The position numbers and the translations under genes were made by a program. The notes under the pieces were generated by a model. It worked only from the letters and a program-made list of their open reading frames with translations, was not told the DNA's origin and made no database searches. Shown piece by piece: positions 35,734-46,734 of a DNA stretch of 64,000 nt; position 1 is the stretch's first letter, and the number at the start of each line of letters is the position of its first letter. Source of the DNA: PALSA-894 sp963828625 (GTDB taxonomy: Bacteria > Pseudomonadota > Alphaproteobacteria > Rhizobiales > Xanthobacteraceae); assembly GCA_963828625.1 (NCBI GenBank), contig CAWHEX010000002.1, positions 62,001 to 126,000 of the forward strand. Reading direction: 5' to 3'.

Positions 35734-37531
35734 GTGGCCGAGACTCACGATCCGATCGCGCTCGAACTGTTCAAGAACGCGATTTTTTCGATCGCGGACG
35801 AGATGGCGCTGACCGTCTTTCGCACGACCTATTCGGGCGTGCTGAAGGACAACATGGACTATTCGACCGGCTTCGCGGACGCGGAAGGCAAGCTCGCCGC
35901 GCAGGGCCTGACGTTGCCGGGCCATCTCGGATCGGTGCCGACCGCGATGGAATCGATCATGCGCCATTTCCGCGACGACATGGCGCCGGGCGACGTCTTC
36001 ATCATGAACGATCCGTTCGACGGCGGCATGCACCTCCCGGACATTTTCATCTTCAAGCCGCTCTATCACGAGGGTGAACGGCTCGCATTCGGCTGTACGG
36101 TCTGCCACCACACCGATGTCGGCGGGCGCGTTGCGGGATCGAACGCGTCGGACTCGACCGAAATCTATGCCGAGGGCCTGCGCATCGCGCCGATGAAGCT
36201 CTACGAAGCCGGCAAGTTGAACCAGACCATCATGACGTTCATCGAAAAGAACGTCCGTCTGCCGGTGCAGGTCTTCGGCGACCTGCGCGCGCAGCTTGCC
36301 GCCTGCCACATCGCTGAGAAGCAGTTCGCCGAACTTGTCGCGCGCTACGGGCCGAAACAGACCAAAGTCTATCTCGCTGAGATCATCGATTACGCCGAGC
36401 GGCTGACGCGCGCGGCGCTGAAGGAGCTTCCCGATGGTGAGTGGAGCTTCGAGGACTGGATCGACGACGATGGCGTCGATTACGGCAAGCCGATCCGGCT
36501 GTTCGTCACCATCCGCAAGACCGGCGACCACATGGTGGTCGACTGGACCGGCACCAATCCGCAGGTGAAGGGCGCGATCAACAACACACTCTCCTACACG
36601 AAAGCGGCAGCCTATACGGGCGTGCGCTCCGTCCTGCCGCCGAACATCCCGAACAACGAAGGTGTGTTTCGTGCGATCGAAGTGATCTGCCCACCCGGCA
36701 CGGTCGGCAATGGCGTGCTGCCGGCGGCATGCGCGGCGCGCGGCCTCACCGGCTTTCGCATGGTCGACTGCATGTTCGGTGCGCTCGCCATGATGTTGCC
36801 CGACCGCGTGAAGGCGGCGGGCGACGGCGGCAACACCGGCATCTCGATCGGCGGCTATTACGAGGATCGCAAGCCGTTCGTCTATGTGGACTTCACCTGC
36901 GGCGCGTGGGGCGCGCGACCGTGGGCCGACGGACTCGACGGCAATTCGCACATGTTCGCCAACATGGCGTCGCACTCGATCGAAGTAACCGAGGCCGAGC
37001 ATCCGATCCAGCTCACCGCGTACGAGTTCGTGCCCGACAAGGCGGGTGCCGGAAAATATCGCGGCGGCGTTCCGTTCCGGCGCGACTATCGCTTCCTCGA
37101 ACACGAGGGCGTGCTGCAGGTGCGCTCCGACCGGCGCGATCACCGGCCGTTCGGGCTCTATGGCGGCAGTCCTGGCGCACCGTCGGAGAATTATCTCAAT
37201 CCCGATACCGAGAACCGCGTGCTGACCTCGAAGCTCACGATGAACGTCAAGCGCGGCGACGTCTTCCGCCATGTGCTCGCGGGCGCGGGCGGCTGGGGCG
37301 ATCCGCTGGAGCGCGATGCAGCCGCGGTGCTGCGCGATATACGCAACGAATTGCTGTCACCGGAAAAGGCCGCGGCCGACTACGGCGTGATCGTCAACGT
37401 CCGCGACTGGACGGTCGATCAGGCAGCGACGCAAAAGCGGCGCGATGAAATCCGCAAAGCGCGTGCGTGGGACCGCGATCCCCAAGGTGCAGTGGCACGA
37501 TCCGGCGCCGCTCGCGCGCGCGGCGGAATAG
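35734..37531 (+). pseudogene. hyuB: Hydantoinase B/5-oxoprolinase family protein HyuB, one frameshift near the end
   Basis: This beta-type subunit of about 598 codons belongs to an ATP-dependent hydantoinase/oxoprolinase-like enzyme. Marks are DPIALELFKNAIFSIADEM, MNDPFDGGMHLPDIF, CHHTDVGGRVAGS and YRGGVPFRRDYRF. The frame breaks near 37475, within the last 20 residues. Restoring GC gives WDRAIPKVQWHDPAP and a stop at 37531, six bases before hyuA. The start is a GTG with AAGAGGAA upstream. The family opens cyclic amides with ATP or, in acetone-type carboxylases, adds carboxyl groups; which one applies here is not clear. Confidence 0.88.
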
Positions 37532-37537
37532 CGCGAC

Positions 37538-39623
37538 ATGGCAACAACCTATCGCGTCGGTGTCGACATCGGCGGCACCTTTACCGACATCGTGTTGCTC
37601 GGCTCCGACGGCAGCATCCACACCAAGAAGATATCCTCAAGCGTGGATAACTATGCTCAAGCCATCGTCGATGGGTTGAACGAAGTTTCACGTGAAACAG
37701 GATTGACCGGCAACGCAATCGAGGAAATCCGCCACGGCACCACGGTCGCGTCAAACGCGATCCTGGAACACAAGGGCGCGCGCGTCGGGCTGATCACCAC
37801 CAAGGGCTTCCGCGACGTGCTGGAAATCCGCACTCTGCGGATGCCGAAACTTTACGACCTCGCCTGGACCAAGCCCGCGCCGCTGGTCGAGCGCTATCTG
37901 CGCCAGGTGGTGGACGAGCGTATCGACCATCGCGGTCAGGTCGAGCGCGCGCTCGATCCGGCCGATGCCGAGCGCGCGGTCGATGCGCTGCTTGCCGAGA
38001 GGGTCGAGACGATCGCCGTCTGCCTGATCAACTCGTTCACCAATCCGGCGCACGAGCAGATGCTGAAGGAGATCGTCCAGCGCAAGGCGCCGCGCCTCCC
38101 CTTGAGCATCTCGTTCGAGGTGCTGCCGGAGATCAAGGAATACGAGCGCACGTCCACGACGGTCATCAACGCCTATGTGATGCCGATCGTCGCGACCTAC
38201 TTGCGCGCGCTGCGCAAGGGGCTCGACGCGAGCCGGCATTCCGGCGCGCCTGCTGCTGATGCAATCGAACGGCGGGCTCACGACCGACACCGCGGCCGCC
38301 GAGCGGCCGATGAACATCATCGAGTCAGGGCCCGCAGGCGGCGTGGTCGGCGCACAGGCGCTCGCACGCACGAAGGAACTGAAGAAGATCATCACCTTCG
38401 ACATGGGCGGCACCACCGCCAAGGCCTCGATGGTGGAGGATGGCGAGATCGCGCGTGCGCATGAGTATGCGGTCGGCGCGGGCATCATGATCGGCTCGCG
38501 GCTGCTTACCGGCGCGGGCTACACGCTGAAAGTCCCCGCGATCGACCTCGCCGAAGTCGGCGCGGGCGGCGGTTCGCATGTGTGGATCGACGCCGGCGGC
38601 GCGCTGCAGGCGGGACCGCAGAGCGCGGGCGCTTCACCCGGCCCTGTCTGCTACGACATGGGCGGCGAGACGCCGACCATTACCGATGCCAACGTGCTGC
38701 TCGGCTACATCAATCCGTCGCATCTCGTCGGCGGCGCGCTCAAGCTCAATGCCGGCAAGGCGCGCACCGCATTCGAGCAGAAGATCGCGAAACCGCTGGG
38801 CATGCCGCTCGAACGCGCCGCCTATGGCGCGCACCTGATCGCGGCGTCGAACATGATCCGCGCCATCAAGGCCGTGTCGACCGAGCGCGGGCGCGACCCG
38901 CGCGAGTTCACACTGTTCGCCTTCGGCGGCAACGGCCCGCTGTTCGCCGCCGGAATGGCGGCGGCCCTCGGCATGACGCGCATCGTGGTGCCGCCGTCGG
39001 CAGGACTGTTCTCGTCCTTTGGGCTGCTTTACGCCGACGTCGAGCATCACTACGCGCGCACGTTCCGTCGGCTGCTGCGGCAGGCCGACCTCGGCGAAAT
39101 CGACGCGGCGTGGAACGCGCTTGCCGGACAGGCGACCGCGCAGCTTGCCGTGGAAGGTTTCGCGGGCGCACGCGCACGGCTGAAGCGCTCGGCGGCGCTG
39201 CATTACAAGGGCCAGAGCTACGAGTTGACCGTGCCGGTGCCGGACGGGCCGATCGATGCCCGCATGGTGGCGCATCTGGAAGAGGCATTCGGCGCCGAGC
39301 ATGAGCGCACCTACGGCCACCGCGCCGGACCGGAGGAGCCGGTCGAGCTGGTCGCGATCCAGCTTGTCGGGTCGGGCCTGCGCGAAGGCGGTCTGCCGGA
39401 GGTCATCACCGGGAAAGCCGAGACGTCCGCGAAGGCCCCTCGCCGCGCCTACTTCGGGCCCGAGCATGGCTGGCTGGAAACGCCGGTACTCTCGCGCGGC
39501 GATCTCGCAGGCGGCCGAACCGGCCCGCTGATCGTCGAGGAATACGACGCCACCTGCGTGGTTCCGCCCGGCGCGCGCGCCGAGCTGGATGCCGCGGGAA
39601 ATATCGTGATCACGCTCGGTTAG
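37538..39623 (+). pseudogene. hyuA: Hydantoinase A/5-oxoprolinase family protein HyuA, one frameshift
   Basis: This ATP-binding subunit of about 694 codons has an actin-like nucleotide site (VGVDIGGTFTDIVLLGSDG at residues 6-24). The linked HyuA marks are IRHGTTVASNAILE, LLMQSNGGL and MNIIESGPAGGVVGA, with FDMGGTTAKAS following. The frame breaks near 38233: LDASR lies before it and GIPARLLLMQSNGG after it; restoring GC in AGCCGGC heals it. It forms a complex with HyuB encoded just upstream. Its last bases overlap the stop of the convergent TRAP dctM gene by four bases. Confidence 0.88.
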
Positions 39624-40908
39624 TTCGCCGCCATCTGCGGCAGCCACAGCGCGATCTGCGGCCACACGGACAGGATCACGAGCATCAGCATCATCGTGAT
39701 GACGAACGGCGACGCACCGATGATCACGTCGTCGATCTTGCCGCGCTTGCGCAGGCCCTGCACCACATAGAGGTTGATGCCGACCGGCGGCGTGATCATC
39801 GCCAGCTCCATCAGAATGATGACGATGATGCCGAACCAGACCGGATCGTAGCCGGCCTTGAACATGATCGGCGCGATGATCGGCACGGTCGCGACCATCA
39901 TGGAGAGCGTCTCCATGAACATGCCGAGGATGAAATAGAAGATCACCACGACGATCAGGAGCTGCAGCGGCGTCAGCCCGAGGCTGGTGATGAAGCGGTT
40001 CACCTGTCCGGTCAGTCCGATCGACGTGATGACGAAATTGAGGAAATAGGCGGCGAGCAGGATCGCCATGATCATGGCGGTCGTGCGCATCGTGCCTTCG
40101 AAGGCATGCAGCAATGCACCGCATGGTGAGACGTCCGGTTCCACGCCGCGATGCCGAGCGCGGCGAGTACGCCGAGCGCCGCGGACTCGGTCGCGGTCGC
40201 CCACCCGGCATAGATCGAGCCGATCACCGCGAGGAAGATGATGAGCGGCGGCAGCAGGTCCGGCAGCGCCGCGAAGCGTTCGCTCCAGGTCGCCGAGGTC
40301 GGTTTGCCGCCGTACTGCGGCTTGATCAGGCAAATCACCAGCACCGTGAGGCTGAACAGGCTCGCCAGAATGACGCCAGGAATGAAACCCGCGAGATAGA
40401 GCTTCGGGATCGAGGTCTCGGTGAGCACGCCGTAAACGATCATGTTGATCGACGGCGGAATCAGAATGCCGAGCGTGCCTCCGGCCGCGATGGTGCCGAG
40501 AAAGAGCCGCTCCGAGTAGCCGCGTTTCTCCACCTCGCCGAGCGCCACAGTGCCGATCGTGGCCGCGGTCGCGACGCTCGACCCGGAGGTCGCGGCGAAC
40601 ATCGCGCAGGCCGCAATATTGGAATGCATCAGACCGCCGGGCAGCCACGGCACCCACAGCACCAGCGCGTTGTACATGCGCTCCGCCATGCCGGAGCGCA
40701 GCAGGATTTCGCCGAGCAGGACGAAGAACGGGATCGCGACGAGCAGGAAGTTGTTCGAGGTGCCCCACGCGATCTCGCCCATCGCGAGCGAGAGCGGCAG
40801 CTTCGAGTAGATCGAAGACAGCACGAGACCGAGGATGCCGAGCCCCGCAGCGACCGGGATCGCCAGCGCCAGAAGGCCAATCAGGAGTGCGAGGGTGACG
40901 CCGAGCAT
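39620..40908 (-). pseudogene. dctM: TRAP transporter large permease DctM, one frameshift
   Basis: This twelve-helix permease of about 429 codons carries LVAIPFFVLLGEILLRSGMA, AATSGSSVATAATIGTVA, GTLGILIPPSINMIVYG and, in the second frame, MITPPVGINLYVVQGL. The break lies between 40100 and 40135. The second frame resumes with LLHAFEGTMRTTAMIM. The total length is one base short of a multiple of three, so a single missing base (for example in ACGTCTC) is the simplest repair, unlike most breaks here. The start overlaps the dctQ stop (TGATG). Confidence 0.86.
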
Positions 40909-41504
40909 CAGCCGCGGCCCTCGCGTTCAGCGCGTTCCTTCAGGTCGCGGATTTCGGCCTCGATCTCCTCTTCGGCCGAGCGGGTGGCAATGGCACGCGC
41001 CGCGCCCGCGAGATCGCCGCGCACGATCATGGTCACGGCATGGAGCAGCAGCAGAATGCCGACGACGACGAAGCCGAGCAACCCGACGATCCACAGCGCC
41101 TGCGGAATCACGGTCGGCGTCTCGATCGCGGACTGGCTGCGCGAGCCCGACGTCCATGACTGCGACATCACGCCGAGCCCGTGCCACGTCATCAGCGCGA
41201 AGAACGCGACGAACAGGACAAGCGCCGCAAGATCGAGCAGCAGACGCAGCTTGCGCGGAAACAACACGTAGAGCGAGTCGATGCGGATGTGCGCGCGGTC
41301 GATCAGCGCGGCGCCAAGCCCCCACGCGGTGCCGATCGCGAGCGCATAGCCCGCAAGCTCATCCGCGCCGCCGATCGAGCGCGCGAGAAACTTGCGCATC
41401 AGCACATCGATGCCGATCAGCGCGGCGGCGAGCAGGATCAGCGCGCCGCCGAACCACAGTCCCCATTGGGTGAAGCGGCGCACACCGTGCATCACCTGGT
41501 CCAT
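40908..41504 (-). CDS. dctQ: TRAP transporter small permease DctQ
   Basis: This 198-residue membrane protein has four hydrophobic segments and the DctQ stretch DVLMRKFLARSIGGADELAGYAL. A charged C-terminal tail (EEEIEAEIRDLKERAEREGRG) probably forms a cytoplasmic helix, and it is longer than in many DctQ proteins. It overlaps dctM by one base and follows dctP by 33 bases. It scaffolds the large permease. No defect is seen. Confidence 0.88.
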   Translation of the reverse strand: MDQVMHGVRRFTQWGLWFGGALILLAAALIGIDVLMRKFLARSIGGADELAGYALAIGTAWGLGAALIDRAHIRIDSLYVLFPRKLRLLLDLAALVLFVAFFALMTWHGLGVMSQSWTSGSRSQSAIETPTVIPQALWIVGLLGFVVVGILLLLHAVTMIVRGDLAGAARAIATRSAEEEIEAEIRDLKERAEREGRG

Positions 41505-41537
41505 GATGCGCGCCGATACCGTTGCCCTTCGCGGCGA

Positions 41538-42587
41538 TCAGGGTGTCGGCGCTTTGAGGCCGAGCGCCTTGCCGACCGTGTCGTTCCACTCCTTGGCGCA
41601 TTCGGCGCCGCAGCGCTTGGCCCAGCCGGCGAGGACCGCGCCTTCGACCAGCTTCTTGTGCGTCTCGGCTTCCTCGGGCTTCACCGCCACGATGGTGGAC
41701 TTGGCGAGCTTGCCCATCGTGCAGGGCTGCTTGCCGGTGTTGCAGTTATCGGCCTCGCCGGTCGTGGTCTTGATGGTGGCCCACATCTTGTCCTCGTAGG
41801 CCTTGAACTGCTCGGTGAGGAAGGCTTGCGTCTTCGGATCGAGGCGGTTCCAGGTCGCCAGATTGACGGCGACGATATTAATGCTCCATCCGAGCGACAT
41901 TGGGTAAATCGACTTGGTCACTTCGTTCCAGCCGGCGGTGTTGCCGGAAAGCGAACCGGTCACGCCACAGTCGACGACCCCGTTGTTGAGAGCGGGCACC
42001 ACCTCGGCGAACGCCATGCTGACCGCGGTCGCGCCAACGCCGGAGAGGAAGTCGCGCATCGTGTTGTTGAACACGCGGACCTTCTTGCCCTTGAAGCCGT
42101 CGAGTCCGGAGACCACGTCGCGACACCAGAACACCTGCGGCGTGTTGCCGCCGAAGGCGAGGAGCTTTGCGCCCCAGTTCTTCTGCATCTGCCGGTCGAT
42201 CACGTCGCGATAGGCGTTGCACGCCACGCGCGCTTTGTCGGGATCGAGCGTCAGCCCAGCAAGATCGCACGCTTCGAAGCGCGGATCGTCGCCCGCCATC
42301 TTGGAGATATCCATGCCGGCGAAATCCATCACGCCGAGCTTCAGCAGCCGCAGCATCGTCTTGTCATCGACGCCCATCTGATCGAGCGGCGTGATGTCGG
42401 CGGTGATTGCGCCTTTCGACGCCTCGACGATGGTCTTGCGCCAGAACGGTACTTCGTCCTGGATCGACGCCGGTGTCGGGCCGTTGAGGCCGATCACCTT
42501 GAACTGGTTCTTCGGCAAATCCTGCGCGGCGACGCCCGATGCGAACGCGCCAGCGAATGCCATTCCGGTGAGCAAACGGCCCAGCAT
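41538..42587 (-). CDS. dctP: TRAP transporter substrate-binding protein DctP
   Basis: This 349-residue periplasmic receptor has a signal peptide at residues 1-21 (ending GVAA-QDLP). It belongs to a distant DctP branch: it has FKGKKVRVFNNTMRDFLSGVGATAVSMAFAEV-type core motifs (read here in pieces) and six extra cysteines, two of them in NCNTGKQPC and two in RCGAEC, which may form disulfides. A GGGGAG ribosome site precedes the ATG. It heads dctP-dctQ-dctM. The ligand is unknown. Confidence 0.86.
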   Translation of the reverse strand: MLGRLLTGMAFAGAFASGVAAQDLPKNQFKVIGLNGPTPASIQDEVPFWRKTIVEASKGAITADITPLDQMGVDDKTMLRLLKLGVMDFAGMDISKMAGDDPRFEACDLAGLTLDPDKARVACNAYRDVIDRQMQKNWGAKLLAFGGNTPQVFWCRDVVSGLDGFKGKKVRVFNNTMRDFLSGVGATAVSMAFAEVVPALNNGVVDCGVTGSLSGNTAGWNEVTKSIYPMSLGWSINIVAVNLATWNRLDPKTQAFLTEQFKAYEDKMWATIKTTTGEADNCNTGKQPCTMGKLAKSTIVAVKPEEAETHKKLVEGAVLAGWAKRCGAECAKEWNDTVGKALGLKAPTP

Positions 42588-42674
42588 GTGTGGTCTCCCC
42601 TCGTGCCCAACGCCGGCGAGGCGCCCTCGCCGTTGAGCCCAAGTCTGTCACCAATGCGGAGGGGTTGGCAACGC

Positions 42675-42690
42675 AGGCGCACGTGCGCCT
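42675..42690. promoter_or_regulatory. Perfect 16-base palindrome upstream of the TRAP operon
   Basis: AGGCGCAC-GTGCGCCT is a perfect 16-base palindrome centred about 95 bases before the dctP start. It lies in the 170-base gap between the D-threonine-aldolase-like gene and dctP. It could be an operator for a dimeric regulator of the TRAP genes. GC-rich palindromes arise by chance at this composition, so support is modest. Confidence 0.35.
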
Positions 42691-42713
42691 TGCGCCGGTT
42701 CTTTCGGCAAGAC

Positions 42714-42731
42714 GCTGCCGCAGGAGGCAGC
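42714..42731. terminator. Hairpin after the D-threonine-aldolase-like gene
   Basis: GCTGCC, loop GCAGGA, GGCAGC forms a perfect 6-base-pair stem 27 bases beyond the stop at 42758. It may mark the end of the transcript carrying that gene, but there is no clear U run after it on the minus strand. Confidence 0.3.
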
Positions 42732-42757
42732 AGCGGAAAAGCGACGCCGCGCGCTCG

Positions 42758-43871
42758 CTATCGCAGCTTTCCGCGGCCGACGATCGGCCAAACCGCCTCG
42801 ATACGACCGTTCCGGACGCCGCAGATGTCGTCGTGCAGATGCACGGTCGTATCCGAATAGCCTACAACCCATTCCAGCTTGTCGCCGACGCGCAGATCCG
42901 TGTTCGGCGCGTCGAGTTCGATGGTCGCGTGTTCGGCCGAGAGCCGCACCGAGCGTACCTCGCTTAGCCCGATCGGCTCCGGCATCGAGGCTTCGGTGCT
43001 CATCGTTTTCCTGCCGGCGTCGCAGATGATGCGCGTCGGCGTCGGACGGCTGGTCACGCTCGTCATGACGGTGAGCGCATAAGGATGATCGACGCTGAAA
43101 TCCTTGCGGTAGTGCACGTCGGAAAAGACGCCGCCGCCGGCCTGAATCTCCGTGACACCCGGCTGCGCGGCGCTGACCCAATAGGTGCCGGTGCCGCCGC
43201 AGCTCACGATCGTGACCGGCAGGCCGGCGGCGCGGCACATCTCGGCGCTCTGCACGATGGAAGCGACCGCCGCAGACACAGCGATTGTCTTCTTCTCTGC
43301 GTCCATCGGCGCGGCGTGGCCTTCCCAGCCCATCAGGCCGGCGAATTTCAGGCCGGGCTTGCCGGCGATGAACTTCGCCAGCGCAACGACCGGCTCGCCC
43401 GGCTCGACGCCCGCGCGCTTCATGCCCATGTCGACTTCGATCACGACGCGCAGCATCACGCCGGCTGCGCTCGCGCCTTCGGACAGCGCCGCGACGTTGT
43501 CCCGGCTGTCGACCGCAACGATCACGTCGCAGCGCGGCCGCAGCGCGACGAGGCGCGCGATCTTCTGCGGCCCGACGATCTGGTTGGCGATCAGGATGTC
43601 CTTGATGCCGCCCGCCGCCATCACTTCGGCTTCGCCGAGTTTGGCGCAGGTGATGCCGATCGCGCCGGCAGTCGATCAGGCGCTGCGCGATCTCGGGCAC
43701 CTTGATGCCCTTGGTGTGCGGGCGCCAGTTGATGCCGTGCTGCCGGCAGGTGCCTGCAATGCGCGCAATGTTCTGATCGAGCGCATCGAGATCGACCAGC
43801 AGTGCCGGGGTATCGACGGAGCGCTTGTCGGCCTGAAGCAGGCGGTGATCAATCTGAACGTCGGTGTCCAT
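42758..43871 (-). pseudogene. D-threonine aldolase / D-serine deaminase-like PLP enzyme, one frameshift
   Basis: This enzyme of about 370 codons has the alanine racemase fold III. The PLP lysine is K54 in RPHTKGIK after VDTPALLVDLDALDQNI. Further marks are ITCAKLGEAEVMAAGG, EVDMGMKRAGV, GWEGHA, CGGTGTYW and EIQAGGGVFSD. The frame breaks near 43669: LIDC lies before it and AGAIGITCAKLG after it; restoring one GC in GACTGCCGGC heals it. Relatives split D-threonine-type hydroxy amino acids or deaminate D-serine with a metal ion. It sits 67 bases after quiC1 on the same strand. Confidence 0.85.
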
Positions 43872-43938
43872 TCGGCTGCTCCCCCGAAAACTCCAAGGCC
43901 GAAATCATATCCCGCCGCCGGGCGGCAACAAGGGCGCG

Positions 43939-45816
43939 TCAGTCCGTCTCGAGCTGGCGCGAGAGACGCGTCTGCGACGCAAGGCGGATCGACGCGTTCG
44001 CTGCGCCGAAGCCGCGATAGCCGCGCCGCTCGACGATCTCGAAGAAGAAGCGATCCTCGAAACTCGGCGTGTAGAGCTGGAGGTATTCGGCGTCGCCCTC
44101 GCGATCGTAGAGAATGTTGTGCTGGCGCAGCCGGTCACTCAGCTCGGGCGCGAGGTCCCACTTGGCCTCGATGTCGTCGTAGTAGTTCTCCGGGATCGAA
44201 AGCAGTTCGACGCCCGCAGACTTGAGCGCGGCGGCGGTCGCGAAAATGTCGCGGCTCGCAAACGCGATATGCTGCACGCCGGCGCCGAAGAACTCGGAAA
44301 GGAATTTCGAGGATTGCGTCCGCGTCGACTGCGAGCCGTTGAGAATGATGCGCAGGCTGCCGTCGTCCGTCTCGATCACCTGACTGCGGACCACGCCGCC
44401 CGGATCGATGACGTCCTGCTCGGGGATCTTCTTCAGGTCGAGCAGCGAGGTGTAGAACAACAGCCAGCTCAGCATTTCCTCGTAGCGCATCGACTGCGAG
44501 ATGTGATCGACGGCAGTCAGGCTCGCGTTGACGTTCGCGCCCGCCGGAACCGGATCGAAATCGATCTGCCAGAGCTTGCCCAACGCCGACACGTGATCGA
44601 CGAAATAGACGAGGCTGCCGCCAAGGCCGCGCACGGCGGGGATATCGAGCTCGCCGGGCCCGACAGCCTGACGGAACGGACGGTCGAGCAGTTGCTGCGC
44701 GCGGTCGAGCGTCGCGGGCGCGTCGTTGACGCGCAGCGCCATCGCGCAGACAGCCGTGCCGTGCGTGATGTTGAAGGAATGCGCAAAGCCTTCGGTCTCG
44801 GTGTTGACCACCAGGTTGATGTCGCCCTGCTGCCAGCGCGCGACCGACTTCGACTTGTGCTGTCCGGTGTGGTGGAAGCCAAGTCCGCCGAGCAGGCGCA
44901 CGAACGACGGCGCGGTCGCCTCGTCGATGGCGAACTCGATGAACTCGACGCCGCTGCATTCGGCGCGGTCGGGAAGCGCCGGTAGCCCGCTGGAGACGCC
45001 GGTCTGCCGCTGCAACTGATCGAGCAGATAGATGAGCGAGCGATGCCCGTCGACCGCGACCGCGCGCGCGGAGCCCGCGCGGAACTGGTCGTTGAAGATT
45101 TCAAGCGAGAGCAGGCCGTCGAAGCCGGTCGTCTGCAACGCGGTCATGAAATCGAGCAGCGGAAGATCGCCCTGCCCCGGCAGGTTGCGGAAATGGCGGC
45201 TCCACTGGAGGATATCCATGTCCAGCTTCGGCGCATCGGCGACCTGGACGAGGAAGATGCGGTCGCGCGGGATCGAGCCGATCTGTTTCAGGTCGGTGTT
45301 GCGGGCGAAGATGTGGAAGGTATCGAGCACAAGTCCGACAGCCGGATGATCCGCGCGCCGCACGATCTCCCACGAGTCGCGATAATCGTTGACGTGCTTG
45401 CCCCACGCGAGCGCCTCGTAGGCGACGCGCAGCCCGCGCTTGGCGGCGCGCTCGCCAAGCTCACGCAGATCCGCAGCGGCGCGATCGATGCCGCCGAGCG
45501 CCTGCGGCGACACGTTGGAGCACACCAGCAGGAGATCGCAGCCAAGCTCGCCCATCACGTCGAACTTGCGTTCCGCGCGCGCAAAGGCGCGGGCGCGCTG
45601 CGGCTCCGGCAAACCTTCGAAATCGCGGAACGGCTGGAAAGTAATGATGTCGAGCCCGAGGTCGGCGCACATGTTGCGTGCGTCGATGGTGGTTCCGGCG
45701 AACGACAGGAGATCGTTCTCGAAAAATTCGACCGACTTGAAGCCAGCCGCCGCGATCGCCTCGAGCTTCTCGTCGAGCGTGCCGGACAGACAGACCGTTG
45801 CGATTGCCGTCTTCAT
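43939..45816 (-). CDS. quiC1: 3-Dehydroshikimate dehydratase fused to HPPD-like domain (QuiC1 type)
   Basis: This 625-residue protein has two parts. Residues 1-280 form an AP-endonuclease-type TIM barrel with likely metal ligands E134 (AYEALAW), D165/H168 (VLDTFH), Q191 and E239 (SLEIFND), the set expected for QuiC1. Residues 290-610 form a 4-hydroxyphenylpyruvate dioxygenase-like (VOC) half with LTAVDHISQSM, QHIAFAS and FFFEIVERRG. The fused architecture and length match bacterial QuiC1, which turns 3-dehydroshikimate into protocatechuate. It follows livH by 12 bases, so the second Liv importer may carry quinate, shikimate or a related acid. AroQ, which makes its substrate, is encoded at 53603. 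Confidence 0.87.
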   Translation of the reverse strand: MKTAIATVCLSGTLDEKLEAIAAAGFKSVEFFENDLLSFAGTTIDARNMCADLGLDIITFQPFRDFEGLPEPQRARAFARAERKFDVMGELGCDLLLVCSNVSPQALGGIDRAAADLRELGERAAKRGLRVAYEALAWGKHVNDYRDSWEIVRRADHPAVGLVLDTFHIFARNTDLKQIGSIPRDRIFLVQVADAPKLDMDILQWSRHFRNLPGQGDLPLLDFMTALQTTGFDGLLSLEIFNDQFRAGSARAVAVDGHRSLIYLLDQLQRQTGVSSGLPALPDRAECSGVEFIEFAIDEATAPSFVRLLGGLGFHHTGQHKSKSVARWQQGDINLVVNTETEGFAHSFNITHGTAVCAMALRVNDAPATLDRAQQLLDRPFRQAVGPGELDIPAVRGLGGSLVYFVDHVSALGKLWQIDFDPVPAGANVNASLTAVDHISQSMRYEEMLSWLLFYTSLLDLKKIPEQDVIDPGGVVRSQVIETDDGSLRIILNGSQSTRTQSSKFLSEFFGAGVQHIAFASRDIFATAAALKSAGVELLSIPENYYDDIEAKWDLAPELSDRLRQHNILYDREGDAEYLQLYTPSFEDRFFFEIVERRGYRGFGAANASIRLASQTRLSRQLETD

Positions 45817-45828
45817 TTTCTTAAATTG

Positions 45829-46719
45829 TCACGCCTTGACCTTCGCGGCCACGCCGAGGATGCCGGACGGCTTCACCATCAACACAAAGATCAGGAGAAT
45901 GAAAGCGTAGATGTCCTTGTAGGTTCCTGAGACGAACCCGGCGCCAAGGCTCTCGACCACGCCGACCAGCAGGCCGCCGAGCACCGCGCCGGGCAGGCTG
46001 CCGAAGCCGCCGACCACGGCCGCGGCGAATGCCTTGATCAGGATGCCGATCCCCATCTGCACCTGGACGTAATTGATCGGCGCGATCAGCACGCCGGCGG
46101 CCGCGCCGAGCGCGCAGGCGATGCCGAAGATCATCGAGATCATCAGCGGCACGTTCACGCCGGAGAGGTACGCGATGTCCTTGTTGTGCGCGACCGCGCG
46201 GATCGCAAGGCCGATCATCGTCTTGCGCAGGACGAGGTTGAGCACGAACATCAACGTGAGCGCGGTGACGACGATCCACACATAGGACATCGGCAGCGTG
46301 ACGTTGCCGACTTCGAGCGGCCGGCCGAACGGCACCGGGAACGGAAGCGGCTTCGGGCCCCAGATCAGGAACGCGACGTTCTGCAACACAATCGACATGC
46401 CGAAACCGACGATCACCATGCCCATGCCGGCAACCGTATAGCCGCCGCCCGCACTGGTGAGCCGGCGGTAGAACACGCGTTCGATCACGACGCCGACCAG
46501 CCCGGTGATGATCACGGCAAGCAGCAGCGTCGGCACATAGGGGATGGAGAGTTTCTGAAACAGCATGAGGCCGATGAAGGCGCCCAGCATGTAGATCTCG
46601 CCGTGCGCGAAATGAATGATGTCGAGGCCGGAGAAGATCAGCGAAATGCCGAGCGCGACGAGTGCATAGACCATGCCGACCGAGAGGCCGATGATCACGA
46701 GATCGATGAAGAAATCCAC
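45829..46719 (-). CDS. livH: Liv-type ABC transporter permease LivH (second system)
   Basis: This 296-residue inner-membrane permease has about eight helices. Family marks are GMVYALVALGISLIFSGLDI, FAHGEIYMLGAFIG, the ATPase loop TMIGLAIRAVAHNKDIAYLSG and GFGSLPGAVLGGLLVG. It is separated by 15 bases from livF upstream and 12 bases from quiC1 downstream, so permease and dehydratase genes are likely co-transcribed. It forms the pore with LivM at 48269. Confidence 0.92.
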   Translation of the reverse strand: MDFFIDLVIIGLSVGMVYALVALGISLIFSGLDIIHFAHGEIYMLGAFIGLMLFQKLSIPYVPTLLLAVIITGLVGVVIERVFYRRLTSAGGGYTVAGMGMVIVGFGMSIVLQNVAFLIWGPKPLPFPVPFGRPLEVGNVTLPMSYVWIVVTALTLMFVLNLVLRKTMIGLAIRAVAHNKDIAYLSGVNVPLMISMIFGIACALGAAAGVLIAPINYVQVQMGIGILIKAFAAAVVGGFGSLPGAVLGGLLVGVVESLGAGFVSGTYKDIYAFILLIFVLMVKPSGILGVAAKVKA

Positions 46720-46734
46720 CTCGCCCTCCCGTTC

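Noticed and set aside
35716..37272. 518-codon minus-strand frame over hyuB
   Set aside because: It is a shadow of a well-conserved gene on the other strand.
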